DNA from: Spongiimicrobium salis
GTDB taxonomy: Bacteria; Bacteroidota; Bacteroidia; Flavobacteriales; Flavobacteriaceae
DNA length: 64,000 nt
Direction: 5' to 3'
Assembly: GCF_043678055.1 (NCBI RefSeq)
Contig: NZ_JBHEQA010000001.1
Coordinates: 1,612,001-1,676,000, forward strand
The notes beneath the pieces were generated by a model. The model saw only the letters and a program-made list of their open reading frames with translations, was not told where the DNA came from and did no database searches. This document shows, piece by piece, positions 29,320 through 37,080 of this stretch. A program made the position numbers and the translations under genes. Numbering within the stretch: the first letter of the stretch is position 1; every line of letters starts with the position of its first letter.

Positions 29320-29382
29320 ATGAGAAAAATTTTAAAATGATCCCTTATTCTTATTGCTATAGCCGCTTTAGGAATCTTTGGC
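29320..29382 (+). other. orphaned 5' end of the DUF2911 gene with in-frame TGA
   Basis: An ATG at 29320 opens MRKILK and is followed at 29338-29340 by TGA, after which the frame continues SLILIAIAALGIFG into the DUF2911 gene. A hydrophobic signal-anchor interrupted after a basic start is what a single TGG-to-TGA change at a tryptophan codon would leave. No usable start codon lies between the TGA and ATG 29383, so the hydrophobic segment is not expressed unless the stop is read through or is a sequencing error. Confidence 0.65.
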
Positions 29383-29880
29383 ATGTTTAGATATATGATT
29401 TCAGAAACCAAGAAAGCCAGTCCGGAAGATACCGTAATCTATGATGAAGGAGGCACACAGTTATCTGTTTTTTACAATCGCCCGTCCAAACGGGGAAGAA
29501 AAGTCTTTGGAAAATTAGTGCCTTATAATAAGGTATGGCGCACAGGGGCAAACGAAGCCACTACTTTTGAGACCAACAAGGACATCCGAATCAATGGGAA
29601 ATTGCTTCCTGCAGGGAAATATTCGCTTTACACGATTCCGGGAAAAGACCATTGGGAAGTTATTTTTAATAGTAAGGAATATTTCTGGGGAATTAAGATG
29701 CAAGACCCTTCCAAAGTATCGCTGGACAGGGATTTTGATGTGCTCGTTACTGGCGTTGCACCACAAAACACGACAGCTATTGTAGAAATGTTCACCATAG
29801 GGTTCCAAGAAACTTCGCAATTACTTATGGTCCTACAGTGGGATCAAACAAAAATAGAACTCCCTATACACCTTAACTAA
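29383..29880 (+). CDS. DUF2911 protein, probably N-terminally truncated
   Basis: The 165-residue product matches DUF2911: YNRPSKRGRKVFGKLVPYNKVWRTGANEATTFET is the family hallmark (spread over about residues 32-66), followed by LPAGKYSLYTIPGKDHWEVIFN. Members are usually exported or membrane-anchored beta proteins of unknown function in Bacteroidota. Here the natural N-terminus appears to start at 29320 and is broken by a TGA, leaving this internal ATG. The remaining domain is complete and in frame, so the change is either recent, a sequencing error, or has made a cytoplasmic form. It lies 14 bases before the S41-like gene and is probably co-transcribed with it. Confidence 0.7.
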   Translation: MFRYMISETKKASPEDTVIYDEGGTQLSVFYNRPSKRGRKVFGKLVPYNKVWRTGANEATTFETNKDIRINGKLLPAGKYSLYTIPGKDHWEVIFNSKEYFWGIKMQDPSKVSLDRDFDVLVTGVAPQNTTAIVEMFTIGFQETSQLLMVLQWDQTKIELPIHLN

Positions 29881-29894
29881 AAAATACTTTAAAA

Positions 29895-31145
29895 ATGGTC
29901 TATATGAGCAGTTGTAGAAGTGTTCTCCTTGCTCTTTTCCTTTTTGGCACAGTCTCTTGCCAACAAAGATTTCGAGATGCGGATGCCATCAGCAAGGAAG
30001 AAAAAGAAGTGGTGTTAAAACAGCTTTCTAAAAAATTGAAAAAATCGGGATATGCCTTTAATCAAACCTTTCAAGATATTGAAGATCGTATTGCCAGGCA
30101 TAAAAGCTATATTGATACCACCACACATATTGGCTCCTTTGTAAAAACCATGAAAGCAGTATTGAACGAGTACAATCTATCACATTTATGGATCAATACG
30201 CCAGACGAAATGTTTGTTCGAAAACAAGGATTGGGTGTCAACCTTGGCGCCAATGTAACGAAGACCAATAAAGGGTATTTTGTAACCCGAATCGTTCAGG
30301 GGGGTGTAGCGGATCAAGCGGGCATGCGTACTGGGGATATCTTGTTGCTTAAAAATGGACATCCAATCCCCTCGTCGAGGCAGCTAAGGGGCAAGATATC
30401 GGAGAAGAGTGTAATTTCATTGATAAGGGGAGGTATACAAAAGGAGGTTAAGGTAAGGTATTTCAAACACCCTTTGTTTTCCATGGACACGCTCTATTTT
30501 TTGAACCAAAGTACGGCCGTAATCAAAGTGCATACCTTTAGGAAAGGGGTTTATGATCGCGATTATATCGCCTCACTTTTTGCCAAAGCGCAACATGCAG
30601 AAAGAATTGTTTTGGATTTACGTAGTAATGGAGGCGGACTAGATACCAATGTAAGGCATCTGCTGAGTATGATTCTTCCCAGTGATCGTGTATGTCAGTA
30701 TTTTGTATATCGAAAAGACCACAACGCCTTTGTCAATAAATTCGGTCGTTTTCCATATACCATAAAAGAGCTGATTGCGTATCGAGGTCGGGAATTTACC
30801 CCTAAATATCGTTGGAACGCGACCCTGTACCAAGGCGAAATTATGGTACTCATTGACGAACGTAGTGGTAGTGGCGCAGATATTTTTCCCATTTGCGTTC
30901 AAGATACCAAAAGAGGATTGATCGTAGGCACAAAATCCCTGGGGATGGTGTTGCACGGAGATCGTATGGGCTTGGAGAAAGGAATGACTTTAATGTATCC
31001 CAATGGAGAATCCGTTCGCCTAAACGGTATAAAATTGGAAGGGAATGGATGTGTCCCGGATATTAAGCTTTCCAGGGAAAAAACGGCCAATGATCGTTTT
31101 ATCCATGAGTTGGTAAGTTCATATCCCTTTAAAAATAGGGAATAG
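29895..31145 (+). CDS. PDZ-S41 peptidase-like lipoprotein
   Basis: The 416-residue product has a lipoprotein-type signal ending at Cys22, a helical segment (30-100), a PDZ domain (about 112-190, with GVADQAGMRTGDILLLKNG) and an S41 domain (about 205-395) with LDLRSNGGG at 241-248. Aligned by eye with E. coli Prc, the nucleophile position is retained as Ser326 in RSGSGAD, but the residue 25 positions later, the catalytic Lys of the CtpA/Prc branch, is Met351; Lys347 is nearby. It may use the Ser-His-type mechanism of the S41B branch or be inactive. Substrate unknown. It follows the DUF2911 gene by 14 bases and ends 22 bases from the convergent metallo-beta-lactamase-fold gene. Confidence 0.8.
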   Translation: MVYMSSCRSVLLALFLFGTVSCQQRFRDADAISKEEKEVVLKQLSKKLKKSGYAFNQTFQDIEDRIARHKSYIDTTTHIGSFVKTMKAVLNEYNLSHLWINTPDEMFVRKQGLGVNLGANVTKTNKGYFVTRIVQGGVADQAGMRTGDILLLKNGHPIPSSRQLRGKISEKSVISLIRGGIQKEVKVRYFKHPLFSMDTLYFLNQSTAVIKVHTFRKGVYDRDYIASLFAKAQHAERIVLDLRSNGGGLDTNVRHLLSMILPSDRVCQYFVYRKDHNAFVNKFGRFPYTIKELIAYRGREFTPKYRWNATLYQGEIMVLIDERSGSGADIFPICVQDTKRGLIVGTKSLGMVLHGDRMGLEKGMTLMYPNGESVRLNGIKLEGNGCVPDIKLSREKTANDRFIHELVSSYPFKNRE

Positions 31146-31167
31146 CGTAGCGATATGCTGCGCCAGA

Positions 31168-31998
31168 TTATTTTTGGGAGATAAGAAAGTTGTAAACCCC
31201 TTCAATATTCATTTCACGCCAGTTGTCATATTGCCCCATATCTTTATAGGCCCTAAGCCGAATCTTCTTTTTCATTTCTACCAAAGACTGCCCTTGATCA
31301 TAGGCATTTTTAACTTGTTGGTACAGGGCTTTTAAATAGATTCTGTGTTCCTTGACGTCTTTTTTATTGCCCACCTTCCCATGGCCTGGCACCATGATGT
31401 CAAAGTCTAGTTTTTCCACAGTTTTGATAGCGCTTATCCAATCGCTGACATAGGCATTGTTCAACGTTCTATAGGGCAATCTGTCCACGCTAATGAAATC
31501 TACGGCAAAGACCGTTTTTTCCTCAGGAAAGTATACGGCAATGCAATCTTCTGAATGACTTTTCCCAGGGTAGATCAATTCTACTTTTTTTCCGCCCAAG
31601 GAAATGGTTTTTTTCTCAGTAAAAGTTTCTTGTGGCAAGGGCACGTCCATTTTTTTGTCCTGAATGTTCTTTTTGGTCAATTCATGGCCCACAAATGTTG
31701 CATCTTCAAAGACTTCGCCGCCCGTAATATGATCGTCATGGTGGTGACTGTAAATCACATATTTTATAGGCTGATCAAAGCGTTTTTTTATCTCCGATTT
31801 CAACCATTTTGAGGCTTCTGCATCAATTGGATCTGTAGTGATGACCCCATCTTTAGTGACAAGAAAAACTGCGTAATGGGCGTTGTTTTGAAATCGGTAC
31901 AGATCTCCTTTAATTTTGGTGATTTCCCGGGTCGCTGTTTGGGCTTTGACGATTTGACCAGCAATAACAAATAGCATAACAAAGAGAAGGAGTCTCAT
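31168..31998 (-). CDS. exported metallo-beta-lactamase-fold hydrolase
   Basis: The 276-residue protein has a signal peptide ending about VKAQ and the full zinc-site set of the fold: HHHDDH at 85-90 (HxHxDH), His148 in KSHSED, Asp167 in AVDF and His206 in PGHGKVG. The domain belongs to the general MBL-fold hydrolases rather than to classical class B beta-lactamases, and the substrate cannot be read from sequence. It would work in the periplasm. It stands alone, convergent with the S41-like gene, with 72 bases to the DUF4199 gene upstream. Confidence 0.85.
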   Translation of the reverse strand: MRLLLFVMLFVIAGQIVKAQTATREITKIKGDLYRFQNNAHYAVFLVTKDGVITTDPIDAEASKWLKSEIKKRFDQPIKYVIYSHHHDDHITGGEVFEDATFVGHELTKKNIQDKKMDVPLPQETFTEKKTISLGGKKVELIYPGKSHSEDCIAVYFPEEKTVFAVDFISVDRLPYRTLNNAYVSDWISAIKTVEKLDFDIMVPGHGKVGNKKDVKEHRIYLKALYQQVKNAYDQGQSLVEMKKKIRLRAYKDMGQYDNWREMNIEGVYNFLISQK

Positions 31999-32070
31999 AA
32001 TTTTTTCGAATAAAACGTTTATCCTTAAAGTTACAAGATCAAATACAGTTTTCCTTAGCTTTTAAGATTT

Positions 32071-32610
32071 TTAACCCTTTCTATATCGACTTAAAAAAGC
32101 AGTCTTTTTTAGTATCCAATACGAACAAAGTGTTAGTACTGTCGCTGTAAGGGTCGTCGATACAAGAGCTACAATAGCTACTTGCCAAGCTGAGGCCAAA
32201 CCGGCTTTGACGTCCGCATCTACCTCTTCAGGGCTCAATTGGGGATGGTTTCTGGCATGGTCCGGACGAAAAACTTCAGAATAAGTAGCATAATAATCGG
32301 GCTCGATAAAAGAGGTTAGGATAAAATGATAAGTAATAAAAATAAGGGCTGCAGTAAAGCCAAGAACAACACCGATCTGAACAAGCCTCTTTAGGCCAAG
32401 CTGAATGGCATCTTTTTTCATATAGAAATAGAGCATCAACAGGATGCTAAAAAGGAGAGCGATACCACGGAAAAACAGATGCAAGTGTGTCGTGCGGTAA
32501 TGTGTTCCGGTAACATAACGGACCAATTCAAAAAGGATGTAGCATAATCCCAATAGCAACCCATAACGTATCGCAAGGGCATAAAAAGGGCGTTCATGAA
32601 ATTCGACCAT
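32071..32610 (-). CDS. DUF4199 membrane protein
   Basis: The 179-residue protein has four hydrophobic segments (about 12-31, 45-62, 77-98 and 142-164) and a hydrophilic loop between the third and fourth with PDHARNHPQLSPEEVDADVK, the usual layout of the Bacteroidota family DUF4199. The function is unknown. It is on the same strand as the metallo-beta-lactamase-fold gene but 72 bases upstream of it, so joint transcription is possible. A one-mismatch -7 box TACTTTTC is upstream near 32636. Confidence 0.8.
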   Translation of the reverse strand: MVEFHERPFYALAIRYGLLLGLCYILFELVRYVTGTHYRTTHLHLFFRGIALLFSILLMLYFYMKKDAIQLGLKRLVQIGVVLGFTAALIFITYHFILTSFIEPDYYATYSEVFRPDHARNHPQLSPEEVDADVKAGLASAWQVAIVALVSTTLTATVLTLCSYWILKKTAFLSRYRKG

Positions 32611-32778
32611 TGTTCTTGTGTTTTTATGCGAAAAGTATAGTAGCGTTTGAAGTGCGTATTATGAGAAGTGATGGAATAGATGTTTTAGGGTAGGAAATGG
32701 GGCTTTTTCAACAAAAAGGGTTTTCATACCATTAATGGCTGCATTGATCACAAGAGGTCCTGTTTCGCCACATAAAAA

Positions 32779-32807
32779 TGGAGAAGCCCATGCATTGGAC
32801 TCCCCCA
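32779..32807 (-). terminator. intrinsic terminator of the OmpA/tectonin operon
   Basis: On the minus strand two 12-base arms (32807-32796 and 32790-32779) pair completely if two G-U pairs are allowed, with a five-base loop, and are followed by five T residues. It lies 35 bases after the stop of the lipoprotein gene at 32842, the last gene of the operon. Confidence 0.75.
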
Positions 32808-32841
32808 TTCTCATCAAATGAACGGATACCCGAGGAAACTA

Positions 32842-33561
32842 CTAAAACTGAATTTCTTCGTTCAACAACCGTAAAATTTCTTTGTCATTTTTAAATTGTT
32901 CCTGTAGGTTGTACGGAACCCTTTTGTAGGGGTTATAGCCCAGCTCCACCAATTTGTGGTTGCGATAATTCTCCACGAAACGATAGATCATAAAAGGCCT
33001 TGCCCCTCCGGTATCTTCAAGATAAGCTTTTATTTTTTCGGAAAGGGCTTTCCGCCATTGTAGCGCAGTGAGCATATCTTGGCGCTTAATTTCATTGAGG
33101 CCGGGCGCCTGTTTTAATCTAGCCAAGGTAGATGCGCTATACCATTGTTGGGCCATTAGATCAGTCCAGGAAGGAAAGCTCTTTTTTTCAAAAATAAGAT
33201 CTAAGGAATCTATTGCAACCCCTTTATCCAACACATCGATTTTAAGGGTTCCTTTTGGCACATTTTCCTTCATCCGTATCAGGGCGTAAGGAGGTCTTTT
33301 TCGTCCATTAAATACAATACAATGTGCTGCATCCAGACGCTTTTTGATGAGCACCGTGTCTGTTGTTTTGGGACTGGGCGGCCTGTCCACATCCTGATAA
33401 ATAATCGTGTTTTCAGAAAAAGTGGCACTGCGAACCTCTCCATCCATGGTAAACGTATACCATATGTTTTGGGAGTTTTCCTTGGAGGAAGAGGTATTCT
33501 GTGCCTTGCACGAAGCGAAAAACAAAAAGAAAAAAGGTAGAAGTATGTTGATGGTTTTCAT
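32842..33561 (-). CDS. uncharacterised lipoprotein, last gene of the OmpA/tectonin operon
   Basis: I place the start at ATG 33561, giving 239 residues that begin MKTINILLPFFFLFFASC, a clear lipoprotein signal with Cys18; the longer frame adds 29 residues that overlap the upstream gene. After the signal comes a beta-rich part (about 35-130) and a helical C-terminus (about 140-239) with many Arg, Lys and aromatic residues. No family is recognised. It follows the secreted protein gene by 10 bases, and a terminator lies just behind it, so it closes the five-gene operon. Confidence 0.75.
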   Translation of the reverse strand: MKTINILLPFFFLFFASCKAQNTSSSKENSQNIWYTFTMDGEVRSATFSENTIIYQDVDRPPSPKTTDTVLIKKRLDAAHCIVFNGRKRPPYALIRMKENVPKGTLKIDVLDKGVAIDSLDLIFEKKSFPSWTDLMAQQWYSASTLARLKQAPGLNEIKRQDMLTALQWRKALSEKIKAYLEDTGGARPFMIYRFVENYRNHKLVELGYNPYKRVPYNLQEQFKNDKEILRLLNEEIQF

Positions 33562-33571
33562 AAGCTTTTTG

Positions 33572-34099
33572 TTATCTGGTAGGTCTTTTTCGTAAGGCAA
33601 AGTAAATCTCCAATGGCGCAATGCGTCCTTTAAAACCTTTGGGTTCAATGAGAAGCACTAGACTATAGTTGCCTGGAGGCATGGTCCCGTAATTTTTAGG
33701 GGATTTTTGATTATTTCCATCAATATTGGATAGGATGGAGATAAAGTCAAAGGTTTCCGGAGCTAGGAACATATCTCCCGGGAAATAAGGGAAAGGCTCC
33801 TCCCTACGGATTTCTTTGAGTAACTTTCCATCTTTTTTGACCTGTGTTATAAAATCGAAAAAGACAATGGTTTCATTGTACCTGTTCAAGGGAATGTCCG
33901 TGGCATCATAGCGAAACTGGAGCTGGTATTTCCTGGTCTTAAAGTCCTTGAACAATTGTACCACAGAATTGGTTTCCAATTCCAGTTCCATTTTTGCTTT
34001 TCCATTAAGGTGTAATTCTCCTTCTATTTTTTGGGCGCTCCCCTGCATGGCTAGGCAAAGCGCTACCAACGCCAGCTTATGTTGTAGTATGGTTTTCAT
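33572..34099 (-). CDS. secreted beta-rich protein of the OmpA/tectonin operon
   Basis: The 175-residue protein has a signal peptide (MKTILQHKLALVALCLAMQG, cleavage after SAQ) and a predicted all-beta remainder with alternating strands such as MELELETNSVVQLF, YQLQFRYDATDI and GNYSLVLLIEP. The last segment is reminiscent of an Ig-like or DUF-type sandwich, but no family is recognised. It is fourth of five genes, 19 bases after a tectonin-like gene and 10 before the lipoprotein. The shared regulation suggests an envelope complex. Confidence 0.7.
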   Translation of the reverse strand: MKTILQHKLALVALCLAMQGSAQKIEGELHLNGKAKMELELETNSVVQLFKDFKTRKYQLQFRYDATDIPLNRYNETIVFFDFITQVKKDGKLLKEIRREEPFPYFPGDMFLAPETFDFISILSNIDGNNQKSPKNYGTMPPGNYSLVLLIEPKGFKGRIAPLEIYFALRKRPTR

Positions 34100-34118
34100 A
34101 TTTTGTATCTATTTTAAA

Positions 34119-35579
34119 TTAATCTACTAGTTCAATAGTATAATTGATTTGCGCCGTACGCAACTTCCCATTCTTATTTACTCTTCCATAGAAGTATCCC
34201 CTCATAGATCGGTGTCCATCCGGGGCTTCATCCAAGGACATTACGGCATAGCCCGTACCCATGTTGTAATAGGGCGCTTTGGCGGGGGAAAACCCTCTTT
34301 TGTCTGTAGCTCTGCTTAAATAGTCCAACGCTTTTTTAAGGTTTATTTTCTTTTTGCCGCCCGTTATTCTTGTAAAAGGAGCTTTACCGGTGTAGACTTT
34401 TGTAATTTCATCTAAAGTGGCCCCCACATAAAACTGTGTGTTAGATGTTGAAATGGATGAATTTTTAGGAATTAAGTAAATTCCTGAGTTGTGTATGCCG
34501 GCTGGTTTTCCCGGTCTGGCAAAGAGTTGGCGGTGTTTATTCATAAGAGCAGCCTCATCTTGGGATAATACGGTCCTGCCAATAACATGCTTCTTGTCGC
34601 CATTCCACCAATGATTTAGGTATAGGTAATCTTTTTTTACCTTTTTAATATCGTTTTCAAGCTTTAGCAGTTCTTTCTTTGCAAAAGCATAGTTCCTGTT
34701 ATTCACAGATAAATTGGTATAAAAGTCCAAATAATAATCATCTGGATTTGTTCCCCCATCTCCATTTCTAAAGCATTCAATACCAGTAAGCGTAACCTTA
34801 AGTTTGTAATTGTTGCTGTCTCCCTTGCGCCTTTTAATATCGTCCGTAGTGTAAACCTCGTTTCTTGTGGTGGTTCCCCAAATTTTACCATTGTTTACGG
34901 CAATACGTTTAAAATCGTTTCTTGTATTTTTTACCAGATCCCAGTTATTTCTACGTGGATTCCATAAGAAAATACGCTTGGATACACCCACCACATATAA
35001 TTTCTTTTGAACATGATCATAGGTAATATCGGTGGCAGCTCCCGGTAACTTTCGTGCTTTTCCGTTAGTATAACTCCAGATGGTGTTATTGGTTTTAAGA
35101 ACAAAGACGCCCCCCGTATTGTTTACACAAACCTTCTTGTTGTTCTTTCCGGCTATGGGGAAGGGGCGCCAGCCAGAACTATAGCGTTGTATTTCTCCCT
35201 TCCCGTTTACCGACCACAAGTTATTGCTCTGGCCCACATAGATATCTTTCAATATACTACCGCCCAGAGGATTGATACGGGAAGTACTGTTGGCATAGCT
35301 CTTATGCATTTTTCCATCTGTGGTAAGCAGATAATTCCAGCCACTTTGTGCGGCCAAGGCCCTTGCCTTTCTTTTGGCAATGGCATGTAACTTAAATCTA
35401 TTTTCTTTGAAATTGTATTTGAAAAGCTGTTTGGACGTGCCAACGACAAAGACATTCCCTTTAGTGTCCATACTAATGTCCGTGGCTCCGCCATCTGCTT
35501 TCGTGAATGTCTGGGCATTGGCTCCGATACAGAAGAGGATCAACAGAAGATATATTTTTGTGTTTTGTATTGTTTTCAT
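34119..35579 (-). CDS. secreted tectonin-like propeller protein, copy 2
   Basis: The 486-residue protein has a signal peptide (cleavage after GANA) and, over about residues 24-265, repeated blocks of the tectonin type: GGATDISMDTKGNVFVVGTS then FKYN, SNNLWSVNGKGEIQRY, AATDITYDHVQKKLYVVG then FLWN. Tectonin repeats build beta-propellers that often bind glycans or lipopolysaccharide. The C-terminal 210 residues are a different domain starting KLKVTLTGIEC and ending NYTIELVD, shared with the neighbouring paralogue at 35597-37060 and possibly a C2- or jelly-roll-like sandwich. The operon is regulated, one assumes, together with the divergent sigma factor. The two copies are clearly related but well diverged. 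Confidence 0.75.
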   Translation of the reverse strand: MKTIQNTKIYLLLILFCIGANAQTFTKADGGATDISMDTKGNVFVVGTSKQLFKYNFKENRFKLHAIAKRKARALAAQSGWNYLLTTDGKMHKSYANSTSRINPLGGSILKDIYVGQSNNLWSVNGKGEIQRYSSGWRPFPIAGKNNKKVCVNNTGGVFVLKTNNTIWSYTNGKARKLPGAATDITYDHVQKKLYVVGVSKRIFLWNPRRNNWDLVKNTRNDFKRIAVNNGKIWGTTTRNEVYTTDDIKRRKGDSNNYKLKVTLTGIECFRNGDGGTNPDDYYLDFYTNLSVNNRNYAFAKKELLKLENDIKKVKKDYLYLNHWWNGDKKHVIGRTVLSQDEAALMNKHRQLFARPGKPAGIHNSGIYLIPKNSSISTSNTQFYVGATLDEITKVYTGKAPFTRITGGKKKINLKKALDYLSRATDKRGFSPAKAPYYNMGTGYAVMSLDEAPDGHRSMRGYFYGRVNKNGKLRTAQINYTIELVD

Positions 35580-35596
35580 GCGAATGTATTTTATGA

Positions 35597-37060
35597 TTAA
35601 TCAACTAGTTCAATGCGATAGCGCACATTAGGTTTGGTATATTTATGGGAAGCGCCGAAGGCCTTAGATTTTTTACTGCCGGAAACATAGGCATAGATTA
35701 CAGGTCGATTTTTAGGATCCGTTTTCAATTCCACCGACTTATACCCTGAACCCATGTCGTAATATTTGCGTTGTCCCCGAATAAGGACACCATTGGTATT
35801 GGAAGAAATATTCTCCGTCTTTGCCACCCGAAATTGATTCATTTTCTTGTGTCCGCTGAGGTAATCCAACATATTTCTGAGGTGGAGCTTGTCTGTTTTT
35901 TGAATGATTCGTTCTGTTTTGGCAGAAACTTCATCCACGACTAAGGCCACTTTAAAATCCGCCTTCTTGTTCAGATCTACACCTTTGGGAATATAGAATA
36001 CCCCAGAATTTTGTATTTGAACACTGGAATTTTCCCTGGTATGCAGCTGCACGGCCCCATGGTCATTTTGATTTTTGTTTCGATGTACATAGAGGGAATT
36101 GTTGGTGCCATGTTTTTTGATGAGGTCTTTGATACGTCCATAGCGCTGATCGCGTAAGTAGTACTTCCTGTAATTGATGGAGAGCTCGGGCTCCATTTTT
36201 AATAAATAGTCATCTTTGCGATCGTTGTCCCAAGCTTGGCTACAGGAGATATGCTCTAAAGTGACTTTTAGTTTATATTCCCTTGTGTTTGCATAGCGAT
36301 ACGATTCCAACGCCTTGCTGTCATTGGTGTAGATTTTATTGTTGGTGGTTGTCGCCCAAATTTTCCCATTGTATACGCTTAGGCGCTTAAAGTCCCTTCG
36401 CGTTCCAGAGAGCGCATCCCAGTTTTTTCGACGCGTATTCCAAACAAGGATTCTTTTGTAGGCGTCTATAACGTATAACTTTTTCTGTTTTTGGTCGTAG
36501 GCAATATCCAGTGCCGCTCCCGGGAGTTTATAGTTGCTATTGCCATAGTGCCAGATGCTGCGATCCTTTTTCACCACGTAGATATGGTTTCGATCCACGG
36601 CCACAATTCTTCTGTTATTGGTACCTAAGGCTCTTTTGTTGGGAATGTTGTTTCTTCCAAAAGTCATGGCTGGAAATAAACGGCCTGTTTTATCCAATGC
36701 CCAAACGGAGTTGTTGGTCGTTAAACAAGCATCGAGATAAGCTGGGGATTTTGTTAAATGAAGTAGCAGGTCATGACCGACCAGGCGAGAGCTCAATGCC
36801 GGATTTTTGTAACGGTCTCTATAAGGTCCGGATGAGATACCAACACCATTGATGGTTGTTGAATTTAAAGGTTGATACCGCTTAAATTCAATGTCTTTGG
36901 TGTGGAACTTGAATATGTTTCCTGAGGTTCCCTGCACAAAAACATCACCTTGTCGATTAAGGCTTACGTCAGTGGCAAGACCCGGCGCCACCTTAAACGT
37001 CTGGGCGCCTAAACTCATGGCCATGCCTAACAATAGCCCCGTGATTTTTATGGTTTTCAT
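35597..37060 (-). CDS. secreted tectonin-like propeller protein, copy 1
   Basis: Paralogue of the preceding entry, 487 residues. It has a signal peptide (cleavage after GA in MSLGAQ) and tectonin-like repeats over about residues 22-270: GLATDVSLNRQGDVFVQGTS then IFKFH, NNSVWALDKTGRLFP, AALDIAYDQKQKKLYVID then ILVWN. The C-terminal domain begins YKLKVTLEHISC and ends VRYRIELVD. The two paralogues keep the domain junction at the same place, with a conserved NGKIWATTTNN block just before it, so the two-domain unit was duplicated whole. Spacing is 17 bases to the downstream gene and 20 to the OmpA-domain gene upstream. Confidence 0.75.
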   Translation of the reverse strand: MKTIKITGLLLGMAMSLGAQTFKVAPGLATDVSLNRQGDVFVQGTSGNIFKFHTKDIEFKRYQPLNSTTINGVGISSGPYRDRYKNPALSSRLVGHDLLLHLTKSPAYLDACLTTNNSVWALDKTGRLFPAMTFGRNNIPNKRALGTNNRRIVAVDRNHIYVVKKDRSIWHYGNSNYKLPGAALDIAYDQKQKKLYVIDAYKRILVWNTRRKNWDALSGTRRDFKRLSVYNGKIWATTTNNKIYTNDSKALESYRYANTREYKLKVTLEHISCSQAWDNDRKDDYLLKMEPELSINYRKYYLRDQRYGRIKDLIKKHGTNNSLYVHRNKNQNDHGAVQLHTRENSSVQIQNSGVFYIPKGVDLNKKADFKVALVVDEVSAKTERIIQKTDKLHLRNMLDYLSGHKKMNQFRVAKTENISSNTNGVLIRGQRKYYDMGSGYKSVELKTDPKNRPVIYAYVSGSKKSKAFGASHKYTKPNVRYRIELVD

Positions 37061-37080
37061 ATAAAGTTGATTTTTGTCTG

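Noticed and set aside
33562..33648. Longer start for the lipoprotein gene at 32842
   Set aside because: It would overlap the upstream gene and bury a clear lipoprotein signal inside the protein.
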